38,561 nt of DNA from positions 1 to 38,561 of the forward strand of contig JAJRTR010000072.1 in NCBI GenBank assembly GCA_024278215.1, written 5' to 3'. Position numbers and translations under genes: made by a program. The notes beneath the pieces are model-generated. The model was not told the origin of the DNA. It saw only the letters and a list, made by a program, of their open reading frames with translations, and ran no database searches. The stretch comes from a bacterium. GTDB taxonomy: Bacteria > UBP15 > UBA6099 > JAJRTR01. Each line of letters begins with the position of its first letter. Within the stretch, counting starts at the first letter, position 1. This document shows, piece by piece, positions 24,869 through 33,009 of this stretch.

Positions 24869-25064
24869 TCACTCCCTGTCTCCGCTGCGACATCGCCTTC
24901 GAGGCCGTTCTCCGTGCATTCCGCAGTTGCCACCGGTTCTACGGGTTTACTGATTTTTTTGTGCTTTAATCTTAGAGTAATTACGTTTTTTTGTCCAACC
25001 GGATGCAAGAAAGCCGATGTTCAAACCTTAACAATGCGCAGGAAAACAAGAACAATAAGCTGCC

Positions 25065-25225
25065 TGCAAAAGTCTGTTCGTAGCGAGGCCGAGCGAAATT
25101 GTTCAGAGCAGTGAGAATGCGTAAAATTCCCGCAGGTGTATTCGTAGAGTACGCTGAGGAGTTTTTTTTCGTTGACAACAAGGGGCCGGACAATGCAGCC
25201 GACCGTAGCAGTACAGACTGTTGCA
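25065..25225. repeat. R2 family element, diverged copy (161 bp)
   Basis: TGCAAAAGTCTG (25065-25076) and CAGACTGTTGCA (25214-25225) are inverted repeats (11 of 12). The interior follows the 32741 copy: GTTCGTAGCGAGG, CGAGCGAAATTGTTCAGAGCA, GTAAAAT-CC-CGCAGG, TAGAGTACG, GACAA-GCAGCCGACCG-AGCAG. It ends eight bases from the stop codon of the PLP-decarboxylase gene at 25234. The remainder of the gap 24872-25064 shows nothing I recognise. Confidence 0.75.
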
Positions 25226-25233
25226 ACCGTCAC

Positions 25234-26667
25234 TTATGTAAACAGGTCATTTATATATTCGACAAGAAGTTCCTTTGACACTTCGTTGGGCAGCGAATCG
25301 AGTATGCAGCTTATGAGCGCCATCTCTTGCGGAAGTTCGTCATTTGATATACCTGCCATTGCGGTCAGATGTTCTATTGCATCGTCACCGAAACTCTCCA
25401 TCATCATCTGCACCTGTTGCCGTATTTTGTTGATGTCCAGCGGCTCTTTACTTTCCTTCACCTCTTTTATTCCTTCAGGCAGTTCCGCCAGGAATTCGTC
25501 CACTTCGGAAACACTCGAATAATTCATGGTAATATGCAGATTGAGCGGCGATTTGTCTGTCGAAAACTGCGGCTGGAGATACCAGCCCCGCTTCGCCATT
25601 ACATCCGCGAGCTGAAACACGTTGATCGTGTCGGACGCGAACGAAAAGATGCACATCTGCGGATTGCCCAGCACATGCAGGTCACCCGTCGCGTTAATGC
25701 CGTCGATCAGTTTCTTTGTACCTTCCATAACTTCACCGAACAGTTTCTCGTAGCCTTCCCTGCCGAAATATTTCAGCATCGCCCACGCGCCCGCCATGGG
25801 GCCGCCTGACTTGCTGCTCAGCAATGTCGGGTTTACGAGCGCGTACGATGTCGCCGATGTCTCCGCGAATATCTGGTGTTTGCGTATATCTTTGTTCCTG
25901 TAAAGCACGGTGGAAGCGTTTTTCAGGGCGTATCCGAATTTGTGCATGTCGGCTGATATCGATGTAACGCCCGGCACGGAGAAATCAAAGTCGGGAATGT
26001 CGAAATCCGGCATATCGCGCATAACAGACAGCATGATCCCCCCCATGCACGCATCGACATGGAACATGAGGTCTTTCTCGAGCGCGAGCTCGGCTATCTC
26101 CCTTATCGGGTCTACAACGCCCTGCGCGTAACTCGGCGCTGAACCTACAAGAAGTATCGTGTTTTCGGTTATCGCATCGCGCATGGAATCGACATCTGTA
26201 AGGAAAGTTTCAGGAATAAAATCCGTAATAACCGTTTTCAGGCCAAGGTAATGAGCTGCTTTGTGGAAGGCGCAATGGGCGGTGCGTGAGAACACTATCT
26301 CAGGCTCCTTTATATGCGGCTTCTCGACCCTCGCGCGATCACGTGCGGACTTTACAGCGAGCATGATGCTCTCGGTGCCGCCGGAAGTGAAGTTGCCCAC
26401 AACCTGCTTGTCGCCACGCAGCAACCCGGCGATCATGCGCATGACTTCCCGCTCGAGCCGCACAAGACTCGGAAACGATGTCGGGTCAAGCGCGTTCTCA
26501 TGTATAAATTCCATATAGGCTTCTTTTGCGATCTCCTCTGCGTCCTGCCCGGCATGAAATGTATATGCGAATATCCTGCCGCTCCTCCAGTCGGCATCGC
26601 CCGCCCTGTATCGCTTCAGAGTTTCCATTATTTCGTGCCTGCCTTTGCCTTTTTCAGGAAATTTCAT
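25234..26667 (-). CDS. PLP-dependent lyase/decarboxylase, sphingosine-phosphate-lyase-like group
   Basis: 477 residues from the ATG at 26667, preferred over 26682 because GGGAGG (26678-26673) stands five bases before it. Group II decarboxylase fold: NFTSGGTESIMLAVK (PLP phosphate), TAHCAFHKAAHYLGL, SAPSYAQGVVDPI, HVDACMGG with the PLP-pairing Asp, and the lysine loop SISADMHKFGYALKNASTVLYR (Lys243 by this start). SxSxDxHKxGYxxK followed by Ser/Thr-x-x-x-Tyr-Arg is the mark of sphingosine-1-phosphate lyases, in contrast to glutamate decarboxylases. In bacteria such enzymes may cleave sphingoid phosphates or act as amino-acid decarboxylases, so the substrate is left open. It is read directly after a TetR-type regulator whose stop overlaps the first ATG. 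An R2 element abuts its 3' end. Confidence 0.88.
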   Translation of the reverse strand: MKFPEKGKGRHEIMETLKRYRAGDADWRSGRIFAYTFHAGQDAEEIAKEAYMEFIHENALDPTSFPSLVRLEREVMRMIAGLLRGDKQVVGNFTSGGTESIMLAVKSARDRARVEKPHIKEPEIVFSRTAHCAFHKAAHYLGLKTVITDFIPETFLTDVDSMRDAITENTILLVGSAPSYAQGVVDPIREIAELALEKDLMFHVDACMGGIMLSVMRDMPDFDIPDFDFSVPGVTSISADMHKFGYALKNASTVLYRNKDIRKHQIFAETSATSYALVNPTLLSSKSGGPMAGAWAMLKYFGREGYEKLFGEVMEGTKKLIDGINATGDLHVLGNPQMCIFSFASDTINVFQLADVMAKRGWYLQPQFSTDKSPLNLHITMNYSSVSEVDEFLAELPEGIKEVKESKEPLDINKIRQQVQMMMESFGDDAIEHLTAMAGISNDELPQEMALISCILDSLPNEVSKELLVEYINDLFT

Positions 26668-26678
26668 GGTATCCTCCC

Positions 26679-27337
26679 TCATTTTTCGCCGGGTTCGAGC
26701 CCGGACATGCTGAATATATAGTCATGCAGAAACTTCTTAAATGCCGCCATGCTTTTCGGATCGAGCGGGTCGCCGTGCCATGTTTTCAGGTCCACGCTCC
26801 CGGAAACGAAATAGCCGTAGATCATCCAGTCGAGACTGCGGAGCGTCAGCCCGAGATCGAAACGCCTTGTTATTTTTCCGGACTTCCTCGCTTTCTCGAC
26901 GACACTGCCAAGTTTTTCATAAAGCGCGAGATAGCCTTCCACCTCCTCGCGCCTTGATGTGTCCGACCTGTCGAGCCATCTTCGCATGTAGAGCCGAGCT
27001 CGCGAAGTGTCGCGCGCATTCAGTTCCACCATCGCGTCGACAAGTAGAACAATCATTTTTCGCATATCGCCGCTGTTTCTTACTTCCCCGTCGAATCGCT
27101 CAATTATATTGCTTACGAGTGCTTCTTCCTCATGAAAAGGCGGCTTATCACCTTCCCGTATAGTTCGCTCTTGGAGCCAACATGATAATTGATAGTTGCA
27201 ATACTAAGCCCTACAGCCGATGCAAGCTGCCGTGTGGACAGACCCTCGTAGCCATGCTCGGCGAACAGTTCGGTCGCAACATCCAGAATCCTGTCAGCCG
27301 AATCCTTTGACCTTGTACCCTTGTTTGTATTCTTCAA
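26679..27337 (-). pseudogene. TetR-family regulator, interrupted by a one-base frameshift
   Basis: The N-terminal frame (27337 to 27113) has the full TetR DNA-binding domain: ADRILDVATELFAEHGYEGLSTRQLASAVGLSIATINYHVGSKSELYGKVISRLF, with the helix-turn-helix at about 35-54. It then runs into a stop after MRKKHS. The C-terminal ligand domain continues in another frame from the same place: HEEEALVSNIIERFDGEVRN and on to the TGA at 26679. Adding one base to the A4 run at 27135-27138 (T4 on the coding strand, after CGCC) joins the two frames as RLF-HEEEALV, as in intact relatives. So either a base is missing in this genome or assembly, or the gene is a recent pseudogene. It probably regulated the PLP-lyase gene that follows with overlapping ends. 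The ligand is unknown. Confidence 0.8.
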
Positions 27338-27500
27338 AGTTATATTCCCGCGTGATATACGATCAAAAAGAATCTTCCGCAGCTCATTACGGTATTACCA
27401 TGGATTTCCGCTTTCGCAGGCATATCTTGATACGCCGAAGCTTACTGCTGTGAATTTTACTAATTCTATCAATCGTTCGATAGATTGTCAATGTAATCCG

Positions 27501-27682
27501 TAGTCCGCATAATTCACAAATACGGGTTCAAAATCGGGAGAAGGTCTTATAATACAAGGCGCGGCGGACGAGTGGTGAGGGAACATACTGCTGGTATGTG
27601 ACCGGTCCCGAGTCGCCGGCGCAACGAAAGTAGAATGGGCGTTATCACGATATTCCGGATTTCTTTGTGAGAAATCCGGGGC
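27501..27682 (+). repeat. R1 family element, copy B (internal deletion)
   Basis: TAGTCCGCATAATTCAC..ATACGGG, GTGGTGAGGGA, TATGTGACCG, TCCCGAGTCGCC, GGGCGTTATCACGATATTCCGG and the end hairpin GGATTTCT-TTGTG-AGAAATCC match copies A and C, with about 25 bases of the middle missing. Its right end lies 30 bases from the stop codon of acr3, and it faces copy C at 28801 in opposite orientation. Confidence 0.8.
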
Positions 27683-27711
27683 AGCGGTCCTTCTCGTGGA
27701 GTCCACTCCGG

Positions 27712-28767
27712 TCACATTCGCGGGGCAGGCACGTCGGAAAAATACTTCCGCTTGAAAATCAACGCAACATTCACAAGTCCGATGAGAACAGGCACTTCGA
27801 CAAGCGGACCAATGACCGCGGCAAAAGCGACTCCTGAATCGATGCCGAACACGGCGACCGCCACGGCAATTGCAAGCTCGAAGTTGTTGCTGGCTGCCGT
27901 AAACGACAATGTGGCCGACTGTTTATAATTTGCTCCGACTTTCTTGCTCATGAAAAATGACACAAAAAACATGATCACGAAGTAAATAAGCAGGGGCACC
28001 GCGATGCGAAGCACATCAATCGGAATTCTAACGATATATTCGCCCTTCAGCGAGAACATAACGATGATTGTAAACAATAATGCTATGAGGGTAATCGGGC
28101 TGATCCTGGGAATAAACACATTATGATACCATTCTTTATCCTTTAGCTTTATGAGCGTAAACCTTGTTATGATTCCGGCGATGAATGGAATGCCGAGATA
28201 AATGAAAACACTTTTCGCGATTTCGCCGATTGATATTTTCACAATTGTGCTTTCAAGGCCCAGCCAGGTCGGCAACAGTGTCATGAATACATAGGCGTAA
28301 ACGGAGAAAAACAGGACCTGGAAGATAGAATTAAAGGCAACAAGCCCGGCACAATACTCCGTGTCGCCGCCGGCAAGATCGTTCCACACGATAACCATGG
28401 CAATGCAGCGTGCCAGCCCGATCATAATAAGCCCCATCATATATTCCGGGTAACCGCGCAGGAACACGACAGCCAGTATGAACATCAGGACCGGCCCGAC
28501 AATCCAGTTCTGCACAAGTGACAGGCCAAGCACCTTGTAGTTGCGAAACACTCTGCCGAGTTCCTCGTATTTTACCTTTGCCAGAGGCGGATACATCATC
28601 ATGATGAGTCCTATTGCAATAGGTACATTGGTCGTACCTGCCTGAAACACCGGCTGGGTAATGAATTTAACCCAGGCCTCACTGAAATACCCTGCGCCGA
28701 CTCCCGCCGCCATAGCCAGAAAAATCCACAATGTCAGAAATCTGTCGAGGAAAGAAAGTTTTTTCAT
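27712..28767 (-). CDS. acr3: Arsenite efflux permease, ACR3 family
   Basis: 351 residues from the ATG at 28767 ([10 protein letters not shown]), with AGGAG and AAAGG just upstream. An in-frame ATG further up would begin inside a repeat element and is unlikely. About ten membrane helices. ACR3 marks: opening [51 protein letters not shown], the conserved cysteine (about 121) in [39 protein letters not shown] and [13 protein letters not shown] with the essential glutamate. It exports arsenite (and often antimonite) by proton exchange. It is the last gene of the arsR-arsC-acr3 unit, but R1 copy C stands between arsC and it, and R1 copy B stands after it, so the gene is bracketed by inverted repeat copies. 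Confidence 0.96.
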   Translation of the reverse strand: MKKLSFLDRFLTLWIFLAMAAGVGAGYFSEAWVKFITQPVFQAGTTNVPIAIGLIMMMYPPLAKVKYEELGRVFRNYKVLGLSLVQNWIVGPVLMFILAVVFLRGYPEYMMGLIMIGLARCIAMVIVWNDLAGGDTEYCAGLVAFNSIFQVLFFSVYAYVFMTLLPTWLGLESTIVKISIGEIAKSVFIYLGIPFIAGIITRFTLIKLKDKEWYHNVFIPRISPITLIALLFTIIVMFSLKGEYIVRIPIDVLRIAVPLLIYFVIMFFVSFFMSKKVGANYKQSATLSFTAASNNFELAIAVAVAVFGIDSGVAFAAVIGPLVEVPVLIGLVNVALIFKRKYFSDVPAPRM

Positions 28768-28800
28768 CCTTTTTCTGTTCTCCTTATTGAAGCGATGTGT

Positions 28801-29034
28801 GTAGCCCGGATTTCTCACAAAGAAATCCGGAAAACCGTGAGAACCCCCATTCTACTGCGTTGCGGCGGCGATTCGGGATCGCTCATATACCTGCATTTTG
28901 CGCAAGAGGCCGGCTGGCCGGCTGCTCCCTCACCACTCACTTGCCGCGCCTTGTATTATTGGGCATTCTTCCGGTTTTTCACCCGCATTTGTGAAATATG
29001 CGGGTTAGCACGTATTGGTGAAATATGCGGGATA
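28801..29034 (-). repeat. R1 family element, copy C, with a doubled end
   Basis: Read leftwards from 29007 it is the fullest copy: TAACCCGCATATTTCAC..ATGCGGG hairpin, AATACAAGGCGCGGC, GTGAGTGGTGAGGGAGCAG, CCTCTTGCGCAAAATGCAGG, GATCCCGAATCGCCGCCGCAACGC, and the closing hairpin GGATTTCT-TTGTG-AGAAATCC to CGGGCTAC at 28801. A second partial left end (TATCCCGCATATTTCACCAATACG) is joined at 29008-29034. It lies within the ars unit, between the arsC stop and the acr3 start. Confidence 0.85.
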
Positions 29035-29043
29035 ATGTTTTTT

Positions 29044-29490
29044 TCAACTTTCAAAACAACCCGGCAAAGTTTCTACAAAGCTTCGAATCTCATCACGTAC
29101 ACGGCGATATATATCCAACTTTTCATCTTCGCTGTCGACTCCGGCAGCCAGAGCGGGAGGATCGTCGAATCCCACATGTATAACTTTTGCTTCTCCTGGA
29201 AAGACGGGGCATGTTTCGTGAGCATGGCCGCAGACAGTCACCACATAATCAAAAGGAATTCGGATCAAATCGCCGACGTTTTTCGACGCATGTTCTGAAA
29301 TGTCCACACCGGCTTCCGACATTACTTTTACAGCGTTTTGATTCAGACCATGTATTTCAATTCCTGCTGAATAAGCATCTACAACATTGCTTTTTAGATG
29401 TCGCGTCCATCCCTCGGCCATCTGGCTGCGGCAGGAATTACCAGTGCATAGAAACAACACTTTCAGTTTCTCTTCAGCCCTGCATTTCAT
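29044..29490 (-). CDS. arsC: Arsenate reductase, thioredoxin-coupled type
   Basis: 148 residues from the ATG at 29490 (MKCRAEEKLKVLFLC); GGGAAG lies five bases before it. Upstream ATGs at 29556 and 29589 in the same frame would add residues unlike the family and overlap arsR. Low-molecular-weight phosphatase fold: P-loop CTGNSCRS with nucleophile Cys15 and Arg21, AEGW, and the two resolving cysteines Cys87 and Cys94 in TVCGHAHETCP. The spacing (72 and 79 residues after the nucleophile) equals that of Staphylococcus ArsC (Cys10, 82, 89). FDDPPALA holds the general acid. It reduces arsenate to arsenite for export by ACR3, with electrons from thioredoxin. Read just after arsR. Confidence 0.94.
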   Translation of the reverse strand: MKCRAEEKLKVLFLCTGNSCRSQMAEGWTRHLKSNVVDAYSAGIEIHGLNQNAVKVMSEAGVDISEHASKNVGDLIRIPFDYVVTVCGHAHETCPVFPGEAKVIHVGFDDPPALAAGVDSEDEKLDIYRRVRDEIRSFVETLPGCFES

Positions 29491-29570
29491 TTGTCTTCCC
29501 TGTTCCGCAAGATATCGTGCTCGTATATTTGTTTGAATGCGCCCATTTGTTTCCATGGTCGGCACTTCAT

Positions 29571-29906
29571 TTATGGCGTCACCAGGCAATGTTTATCACC
29601 CTTAGAAAAATAATCCGCCAACAATTCAAGAACATCGTCCCGCACCGTGTAATAAGACCACTGTCCACATTGATAAACATTCACAATACCAGCATATCTC
29701 AACTCTTTGAGATGATGCGACAGGGTCGGAGCCGACACATTAAGTTGATTGAGAATCTCGCAGACGCAGACAGCACCATCAGGAACATCATCCGACCTGT
29801 TTCCGTTCCTGCATTGAACAACATCCGCGTGTCCATTACGGATTATCTCGAACGCCTTGAGCCGGTTCCTGTTCGAAAGCGCTTTAAATATCGTTGATAA
29901 ATCCAT
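29571..29906 (-). CDS. arsR: ArsR-family metalloregulator of the ars unit
   Basis: 111 residues. Winged-helix ArsR/SmtB repressor: FKALSNRNRLKAFEII opening, AVCVCEILNQLNVSAPTLSHHLKELRYAGIV (about 45-75), with Cys47 and Cys49 in the CVC pair at the start of the recognition helix, the alpha-3 arsenite site of ArsR. Extra cysteines at 32, 80 and 107 may help bind. It should release its operator when arsenite or antimonite binds. GGGAG lies seven bases before the ATG. First gene of the arsR-arsC-acr3 unit; arsC follows directly. A promoter and a 16-bp palindrome stand about 140-190 bases upstream. Confidence 0.93.
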   Translation of the reverse strand: MDLSTIFKALSNRNRLKAFEIIRNGHADVVQCRNGNRSDDVPDGAVCVCEILNQLNVSAPTLSHHLKELRYAGIVNVYQCGQWSYYTVRDDVLELLADYFSKGDKHCLVTP

Positions 29907-29930
29907 TGTTTTTCTCCCGATTTAAAACAA

Positions 29931-29979
29931 TACCGGTTACTTCATGCTTTTTACGACAGGCGAGACGCCTGTGCCGGTA
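29931..29979 (-). promoter_or_regulatory. Nested hairpin in the arsR 5' leader
   Basis: ACAGGCG-AGA-CGCCTGT (29956-29972) is a perfect 7-bp stem with a three-base loop, enclosed by ACCGG (about 29932) and CCGGT (about 29974). It lies in the transcribed leader, 25 to 70 bases before the arsR start. It may shape mRNA stability or translation; nothing shows a ligand. Confidence 0.4.
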
Positions 29980-30048
29980 ATGAACTTAAGCAACCTGTAT
30001 TGGGATAAAAAATCATTTTTCATTCTACAGTATGCCGGGCTTATCTAC

Positions 30049-30064
30049 TTAGACAATTGCCTAA
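30049..30064. promoter_or_regulatory. Candidate ArsR operator palindrome
   Basis: TTAGACAATTGCCTAA is a 16-bp inverted repeat with one mismatched pair. It lies directly after the -10 hexamer of the ars promoter, over the expected transcription start, where an ArsR repressor would block RNA polymerase. Confidence 0.6.
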
Positions 30065-30072
30065 CTATAGTA

Positions 30073-30100
30073 ATTATACAGTCGGTTTGAAAATTATCAA
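30073..30100 (-). promoter_or_regulatory. Sigma70-type promoter of the ars unit
   Basis: On the minus strand TTGATA (30100-30095) and TATAAT (30078-30073) with a 16-base spacer. Both hexamers are near consensus, and the operator palindrome follows eight bases downstream. Confidence 0.65.
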
Positions 30101-30132
30101 TACTTTGCGTTTTTATCTCGATAGGAGAATAC

Positions 30133-30163
30133 GTCTCTTTCGGGCGTAAGTCCCGAAGGAGAC
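30133..30163. terminator. Strong hairpin between the P-type ATPase and arsR units
   Basis: GTCTCTTTCGGG (30133-30144) pairs with CCCGAAGGAGAC (30152-30163) at 11 of 12 positions with a seven-base loop. It lies 116 bases after the ATPase stop and 33 bases before the ars -35, so it could end the ATPase transcript and shield the ars promoter. There is no U-run, and a REP is possible. The remainder of the gap 30164-30278 holds nothing I recognise. Confidence 0.45.
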
Positions 30164-30278
30164 ATTTCGGAGTTTGGGAGTTCAGAAAAGAACAAAAGTT
30201 TTGCGCTACTGTTTACAGGGTGCATCCCTTTCTCTTTCCGGGGCACATAAGAGGAACGCAGGGAGGCGACGGCGGCGG

Positions 30279-32636
30279 TCACCCTGATGTGTCGTTTTGT
30301 TTTATCAGTCTAAGGCTGTTGATTATAACTATGAGAGAAGCGCCCATGTCGGCGAAAACCGCCATCCAGAGAGTAGCGATACCGCCGACAGCCGCAATAA
30401 GAAATACAACTTTTATCAATAGTGAAAGGATTATGTTTTGCTTTATCACATACAGTGTTTTTCTGCTGAGTTTTATTGCGTAGGGCAACTTGCGAAGATC
30501 ATCGGACATCAGGGCAATGTCCGCCGTTTCAAGAGCGGCGTCAGTGCCGGCGGTGCCCATCGCGATCCCGATAGTTGATGCGGCCAGAGCCGGTGCATCG
30601 TTTACGCCATCGCCCACCATAGCAACCGTTCCATATTCGTCGAGCAGAGTCTTTATCGCATCGAGCTTATCTTCCGGCAAGAGGTCGGCCTTGATTTCAT
30701 CAATATCAAGTTTTTCCGCGATGGCCTGCGCTGTCCATAAATTGTCTCCGGTCAACATTATGGTTTTCTGTATTCCGCCCTCTTTAACTTTCTTCAAAGC
30801 CTCCCGGCTTATCTCCCTGACATCATCCGCTATCGCTATGAGGCCGAGTATCGCCTGCCCGTTTCCCACCAGAACAACAGTCTGGCCTTTTCCCTCCAGT
30901 TCCATAAGTTGTTTATCTCTCGCGCTATCGCAGAACCCCATTTCCTCGAAGAGACGATGGTTCCCGATATAAAACAATTCGCCTTCGACTGTTCCTTTCG
31001 CCCCTTTCCCGGTGATGGCTTCAAACTCCTCGGCCTCGGTATGAGACACTCCAAGCTCGACCGCCTTTTCCAATATCGCTTTCCCCAGATGGTGCTCGGA
31101 GCGCGATTCGAGCGCGGCGGCTACCCGCAAAACAGCTTTTACGTCTTTTTCGTCGACCGGTATTATTTCAACCACGCGCGGAACTCCGTGGGTAAGTGTG
31201 CCGGTTTTATCGAATGCAATTGCCTTCAGGTGGCCCATCGCTTCAAGGTATACGCCTCCCTTGATCAAAACGCCGTTGCGTGCTGCTGTGGAAAGTGCCG
31301 TGACGATGGCAACCGGTGTCGAGATAACCAACGCGCACGGACACGCTATAACCAGTAGTACGAGAGCGCGATATATCCACGGTGTGAACGGCTGGTTGAA
31401 AAACAGCGGCGGGATACTCACAACGAGAAGAGAAGCCAGAATCACGAGTGGAGTATAGTACTTCGCAAATCTGTCTACGAATTTCTGAGAGGGCGCTTTC
31501 TGCGATTGCGCTTCCTCTATCATGTGGATGATTCTTGAAAGGGTTGTGTCTTTTGACAGTTTCGTCACGCGCAATTCAACAGTTCCACGTTCATTAAGTG
31601 TGCCTGCGAAAACTTCGTCGCCCGGTTCTTTTTTTACCGGCAGGGATTCGCCTGTTATGGGTGCCTGGTTTATGTACGTGTTTCCCCGGACGACTTCGCC
31701 GTCCATAGGAATCTTTTCCCCCGGTTTTATCAAAACTACTTCCCCGATTTCGATATCTTTCACATCGACATCCACGACAGCCCCGTTCCTGCGAACCGCG
31801 GCATGATTGGGGGCAATCTGCATCAGGGTTCTGATCGCCCTGCGGGCACGATCCATACTGTATGTTTCAAGTAGATTTGCTAAAGAGAAAAGGAAAACCA
31901 CCATAGCGGCTTCCTGCCACTCGCCGATAGCGGCGGCACCAGTCACCGCGATAACCATCAGGCAGTTCATATCGAGACTGCGATTTTTGAGGGCTGTCCA
32001 TCCCTTGCGTGCCGTAAGTGCTCCGCCAGTGACAATCGCCGGGATATATAACAGGTATGTAAGTGAATCCGGGAACTTGTGGATATAACCGTGAAAAATT
32101 GCGGCAAGCAGCAGCACTCCTGACGCGGCTGTTAATATCATTTGCCTGTTTTTAACAAAAAATGATGTCGAAGTGTTTTCCCCATCGTTTTCGGAGTCCA
32201 CAATTTCGGCTTTGAAGCCCACCGACTTAACCGCTCTTTTTATATCTTCCGTCTCGCACGTATGTGTCACAATCACGTTTTGTTCAACGAGGTTGAACCG
32301 AAAATCAAGAATCCCGTTAACGGACAGTAACTTTTTTTCAATAATTGAAGACTCATCCGCACAATCCATTCCTTCAATACTGAAAGTCGTGCTGCTCTCT
32401 CCGGAAAGTACATTTGACGTATAGCCCGCCTGCGATATCCGTTTTATAATCTCTTTTGGATCAACAGAATTATCATCAGCGGCAAGCACCGTGATAGTCG
32501 AACTCATGAGATTGACATTAACCCGCTCAATCCCGTCGAGGCCCAAAAGAGTACTTTCCAACCCTTCCACACAACTTGCGCAGTCGATACCCTCGACACT
32601 CAGTTTGATCTTTTTCCGTCCAGTCTCATTTTTCAT
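30279..32636 (-). CDS. Heavy-metal P1B-type ATPase (Zn/Cd/Pb group)
   Basis: 785 residues. Two N-terminal HMA domains: the first has GIDCASC (Cys19, Cys22), the second GMDCADES (Cys92) lacking the second cysteine, with Asp/Glu in its place as in other Zn/Cd pumps. Membrane part with the ion-site ACPCALV (Cys432-Pro-Cys434), TGES (328-331), phosphorylation site DKTGTLT (Asp476), and later MLTGDN and VGDGVNDAPALAAS. The HP motif reads SRSEHHLG rather than SEHP. CPC with such HMA domains fits the CadA/ZntA group that expels Zn, Cd and Pb from the cytoplasm. AAAGGA is ten bases before the ATG. An R2 element lies in its upstream region; whether it has its own promoter or is read from the operon above is unclear. 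Confidence 0.94.
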   Translation of the reverse strand: MKNETGRKKIKLSVEGIDCASCVEGLESTLLGLDGIERVNVNLMSSTITVLAADDNSVDPKEIIKRISQAGYTSNVLSGESSTTFSIEGMDCADESSIIEKKLLSVNGILDFRFNLVEQNVIVTHTCETEDIKRAVKSVGFKAEIVDSENDGENTSTSFFVKNRQMILTAASGVLLLAAIFHGYIHKFPDSLTYLLYIPAIVTGGALTARKGWTALKNRSLDMNCLMVIAVTGAAAIGEWQEAAMVVFLFSLANLLETYSMDRARRAIRTLMQIAPNHAAVRRNGAVVDVDVKDIEIGEVVLIKPGEKIPMDGEVVRGNTYINQAPITGESLPVKKEPGDEVFAGTLNERGTVELRVTKLSKDTTLSRIIHMIEEAQSQKAPSQKFVDRFAKYYTPLVILASLLVVSIPPLFFNQPFTPWIYRALVLLVIACPCALVISTPVAIVTALSTAARNGVLIKGGVYLEAMGHLKAIAFDKTGTLTHGVPRVVEIIPVDEKDVKAVLRVAAALESRSEHHLGKAILEKAVELGVSHTEAEEFEAITGKGAKGTVEGELFYIGNHRLFEEMGFCDSARDKQLMELEGKGQTVVLVGNGQAILGLIAIADDVREISREALKKVKEGGIQKTIMLTGDNLWTAQAIAEKLDIDEIKADLLPEDKLDAIKTLLDEYGTVAMVGDGVNDAPALAASTIGIAMGTAGTDAALETADIALMSDDLRKLPYAIKLSRKTLYVIKQNIILSLLIKVVFLIAAVGGIATLWMAVFADMGASLIVIINSLRLIKQNDTSG

Positions 32637-32740
32637 ATCTCATACATCCTTTGCCTGCAATCATTTTTAACCGCTTCCTCGGGAACGGTCCGCACCTGCC
32701 TGTCCAGGAATACCGTAATGCCTGAAAAGAGAACTTCTTT

Positions 32741-32920
32741 AGAGCCAATTGCAAAACCATGTTCGTAGCGAGGTCGAGCGAAATTGTTCAGAGCAAGGCG
32801 GAGGTGTAAAATCCTCGCAGGCGTACTTGTAGAGTACGTCGAGGACGATTTTATGCCGACAACGCAGCTATGGACAATAGCAGCCGACCGCAGCAGAATC
32901 AGAATTTTGCAATTAGCTCT
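32741..32920. repeat. R2 family element, complete copy (180 bp)
   Basis: AGAGCCAATTGCAAAA (32741-32756) and TTTTGCAATTAGCTCT (32905-32920) are inverted terminal repeats, 15 of 16. The middle forms a nested hairpin: TAAAAT-CCTCG, GTAC-TTGTAGA-GTAC, CGAGG-ATTTTA (about 32816-32853). No reading frame of note. Other copies: 617-670 (deleted), 25065-25225 (diverged), 38356-38443 (cut). No clear target-site duplication. The rest of the gap 32637-33009 holds nothing I recognise. Confidence 0.85.
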
Positions 32921-33009
32921 TTATATAAACAGCTTACTGTATGCGGGCAGTACTTGTCCAAGGCACAACCTACTTATGCTGTGAGCGGTTACCACATGGC
33001 ACCACGACA

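Noticed and set aside
28795-29020. A shared open frame in R1 (RIS-KEIRK..TPI-LRCGGDSGS) in copies A, C and D
   Set aside because: The frame is shared because the DNA is shared; copy B shifts it, there is no ribosome site, the start lies outside the element, and the peptide has low-complexity composition. A repeat without a gene is simpler.
28801-29034. R1 as a CRISPR array or attC-type integron site
   Set aside because: Copies are far apart, not tandem with spacers, and neither a cas nor an integrase gene is present.
27501-29034. Calling the acr3 region a composite transposon
   Set aside because: No transposase is in or near the R1 copies and no target-site duplication was seen, so it is reported only as a possibility.
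30097-30282. 61-codon frame between the P-type ATPase and arsR
   Set aside because: It runs through the strong hairpin at 30133-30163 and lies just inside the ars promoter region; no ribosome site or protein features.
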